Positions 8,152 through 9,180 of a stretch of 9,180 nucleotides of DNA are shown here, piece by piece (position 1 is the first letter of the stretch; each line of letters starts with the position of its first letter). The position numbers and the translations under genes were made by a program. The notes below the pieces were generated by a model. That model saw only the letters and a list, made by a program, of their open reading frames with translations, had not been told where the DNA came from and searched no databases. Source of the stretch: an uncultured Mailhella sp. (GTDB taxonomy: Bacteria > Desulfobacterota > Desulfovibrionia > Desulfovibrionales > Desulfovibrionaceae); contig CAJTMS010000017.1 of NCBI GenBank assembly GCA_910577155.1, forward strand, positions 25,430 through 34,609, in the 5' to 3' direction.

Positions 8152-8177
8152 CATATAATTTGATTTAAGCTAGTTAT
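8148..8177 (+). promoter_or_regulatory. Candidate promoter of hipBA
   Basis: TTGACA (8148-8153) is a perfect -35 hexamer. At 17-18 bp spacing downstream there is only a weak -10 candidate, TAGTTAT (8171-8177). Alternatively, a perfect TATAAT lies directly after it at 8154-8159, but that has no good -35 at 16-18 bp upstream. The start point would therefore fall roughly at 8166 or 8184, leaving a leader of about 60-80 nt before hipB. Repeat box 4 (8127-8143) lies immediately upstream of the TTGACA, or covers the -35 zone if the TATAAT is used. In both cases a bound repressor would contact the polymerase site. Confidence 0.5.
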
Positions 8178-8245
8178 CAGTATTGGAAAAACAGTTTTTT
8201 TCTTGTGCAGTATGTATATGCTTAATGATGTGAGGCTGGAAAATT

Positions 8246-8476
8246 ATGATTAATGATGATTTAACAACCATGAAAGAAATTGGTATTTTCATAAAAAAAA
8301 CGCGAAAAGAACAAGGTCTCAATCAGGAAGAATTGGCAGGTTTATCAGGTACTGGGCGCAGGTTTATCAGTGATCTTGAAAATGGAAAAAATAATATCCA
8401 AGTTGGAAAATTACTGCTGGTCATATCGGCTCTTGGATTGAGCTTATATATCTTTAATAAATGGTTTAAATCATGA
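8246..8476 (+). CDS. hipB: HipB-type antitoxin, Xre-family HTH (Y4mF-like)
   Basis: This is a 76-residue protein that is almost entirely one helix-turn-helix domain. Residues about 12-24 form the first helix (IGIFIKKTRKEQG), 26-33 the positioning helix (NQEELAGL), and 37-45 the recognition helix with RRF and DLE, followed by NGK. The GTGRRFISDLENGK signature and short length match the HipB/Y4mF antitoxin group. The family neutralises the HipA kinase and represses its own operon by binding operator palindromes. The partner gene starts inside its stop codon (ATGA overlap), giving translational coupling with antitoxin first. GAGG at 8232-8235 and TGGA at 8237-8240 precede the chosen ATG. An internal ATG at 8270 would still leave the whole HTH but has a poorer upstream site. 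The tail LYIFNKWFKS is hydrophobic with a near-terminal Trp. The gene is more AT-rich by eye than the metabolic genes. Confidence 0.87.
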   Translation: MINDDLTTMKEIGIFIKKTRKEQGLNQEELAGLSGTGRRFISDLENGKNNIQVGKLLLVISALGLSLYIFNKWFKS

Positions 8477-9180
8477 CCGAAATTCTCCATGTATATTATC
8501 ATACAGCATTGGCAGGGTATTTAACGAAAGAAAATGGTTTATTATTTTTTGAATATGCTGATGCATATTTGTCAGCTGACAATGCTGTACGGATAGGTAT
8601 CAATTTTCCGCTGCAGACCGGTAAATTTGGAGATGATGTTGTAAAACCTTTTTTTGACGGTTTGCTGGCAGAAGATAGTATACGATTTCAAATTGCAAGA
8701 CTATTAAAGACAGATCACAGAAATACGTTCGCAATTTTAAAAAGGATTGGCGGTGACTGTGCAGGGGCACTTGCTATTTTGCCTGCAGGTGTTCCGATAA
8801 ATGATTTGCGAACAATAGAATATCGATATCTTGATGATGACAATGCCTATGGTATTCTCAGTTCATTAAAAGCGCAGCCCTTCGAGGATGATGAAGACTT
8901 TAGAATTTCCTGTTCAGGAGCTCAGGATAAATTTGTAGCTTGCATAATTGATAATAAGATAGCTTTGCCGCTCCATGGTACGCCGACAACTCATATCATA
9001 AAACCAAATATTGAAGGTTTGCCTGATAGTGTATTTAATGAATTATTTTGCATGAAATTAGCAAAGGCTTGTGGTTTAAATGCTCCGGAATGTTTTATAA
9101 AAAAAATTAAAGATAAATTTTTTTATGTTGTGAAAAGGTACGATAGGGATAATGCCGGCGGACAATGGACACGGATACAT
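8473..9180 (+). CDS. hipA: HipA-type Ser/Thr kinase toxin, N-terminal 236 codons (3' end outside window)
   Basis: The frame is open from ATG 8473 to the window edge with no stop. It overlaps the hipB stop by four bases (ATGA). The 236 codons match the first half of HipA (E. coli about 440 residues). They include FFDGLLAED, the IGGDCAGAL segment of the N-terminal subdomain, and FRIS plus GAQDK (143-153), where Ser146 aligns with the autophosphorylated Ser150 of E. coli HipA. TPTTHIIKP follows, with Lys177 matching the ATP-contacting lysine, then FNELFCMKLAKACGL and VVKRYDRD. The fragment ends just before the position of the family's QED motif. The catalytic DGHAKN and metal DFG-like motifs would be outside, so activity cannot be judged. 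HipA kinases phosphorylate translation factors such as glutamyl-tRNA synthetase and slow growth, while HipB silences them. No frameshift is seen in the visible part. Confidence 0.9.
   Translation, partial: MTEILHVYYHTALAGYLTKENGLLFFEYADAYLSADNAVRIGINFPLQTGKFGDDVVKPFFDGLLAEDSIRFQIARLLKTDHRNTFAILKRIGGDCAGALAILPAGVPINDLRTIEYRYLDDDNAYGILSSLKAQPFEDDEDFRISCSGAQDKFVACIIDNKIALPLHGTPTTHIIKPNIEGLPDSVFNELFCMKLAKACGLNAPECFIKKIKDKFFYVVKRYDRDNAGGQWTRIH

Larger units (their letters stand above)
7823..8245. other. AT-rich intergenic region without a supported gene
   Basis: No convincing coding sequence was found on either strand. From 7823 to about 7975 I see no clear feature: short open runs (for example 7848-7961, which lacks an initiating start and has only an internal ATG at 7917) and small palindromes of chance level. 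From about 7978 to 8153 the stretch carries four spaced repeat boxes and a promoter, and the remainder to 8245 is the leader of the hipB gene. The region separates a metabolic operon from a toxin-antitoxin operon, so it may be a junction of acquired DNA, but no direct repeats, integrase or tRNA gene are present to show this. Confidence 0.75.

Overview
The window looks like a moderately AT-rich chromosome segment from an anaerobic bacterium, most likely in or near the Desulfovibrionales. I base this on the gene order biotin ligase - pyruvate carboxylase - large phosphoenolpyruvate-synthase-like protein, which I recall from Desulfovibrio genomes, and on the unusual architecture of the two large proteins. 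No rRNA or other marker gene is present, so the taxonomic call is an inference.

Region 1 (2-7769, all + strand) is a compact three-gene unit for three-carbon/four-carbon interconversion. It starts inside the 3' part of a biotin-protein ligase (birA-like). After 12 nt comes a 1248-residue single-chain pyruvate carboxylase (biotin carboxylase, carboxyltransferase and biotin-carrier domains plus a C-terminal zinc ribbon). After 40 nt and a strong GGAGG ribosome-binding site comes a 1181-residue PEP-synthase-family protein with all main catalytic motifs, a roughly 170-residue insertion and a roughly 118-residue C-terminal tail. The ligase would attach biotin to the carboxylase. The carboxylase would make oxaloacetate from pyruvate, and the synthase would make PEP from pyruvate, so one transcript would supply both anaplerosis and gluconeogenesis from pyruvate or lactate. 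A clear intrinsic terminator (7792-7822) closes the unit.

Region 2 (7823-8245) is an AT-rich intergenic stretch with no convincing gene. Its right half holds four copies of a GGGAACA-type box at 49, 49 and 50 bp spacing. The last copy lies beside or over the putative promoter of the next operon, which is a good layout for an autoregulatory operator array.

Region 3 (8246-9180) is a HipBA-type toxin-antitoxin operon. It has a 76-residue HTH antitoxin (HipB, Y4mF-like) and a HipA Ser/Thr kinase that starts at an ATGA overlap and runs off the window end after 236 codons. The kinase keeps the regulatory serine, the GAQDK loop and the ATP-binding lysine.

The most interesting items are the phased operator array in front of hipBA, the divergent carboxyltransferase and biotin-acceptor motifs together with the zinc ribbon of the carboxylase, and the enlarged PEP-synthase-like protein.
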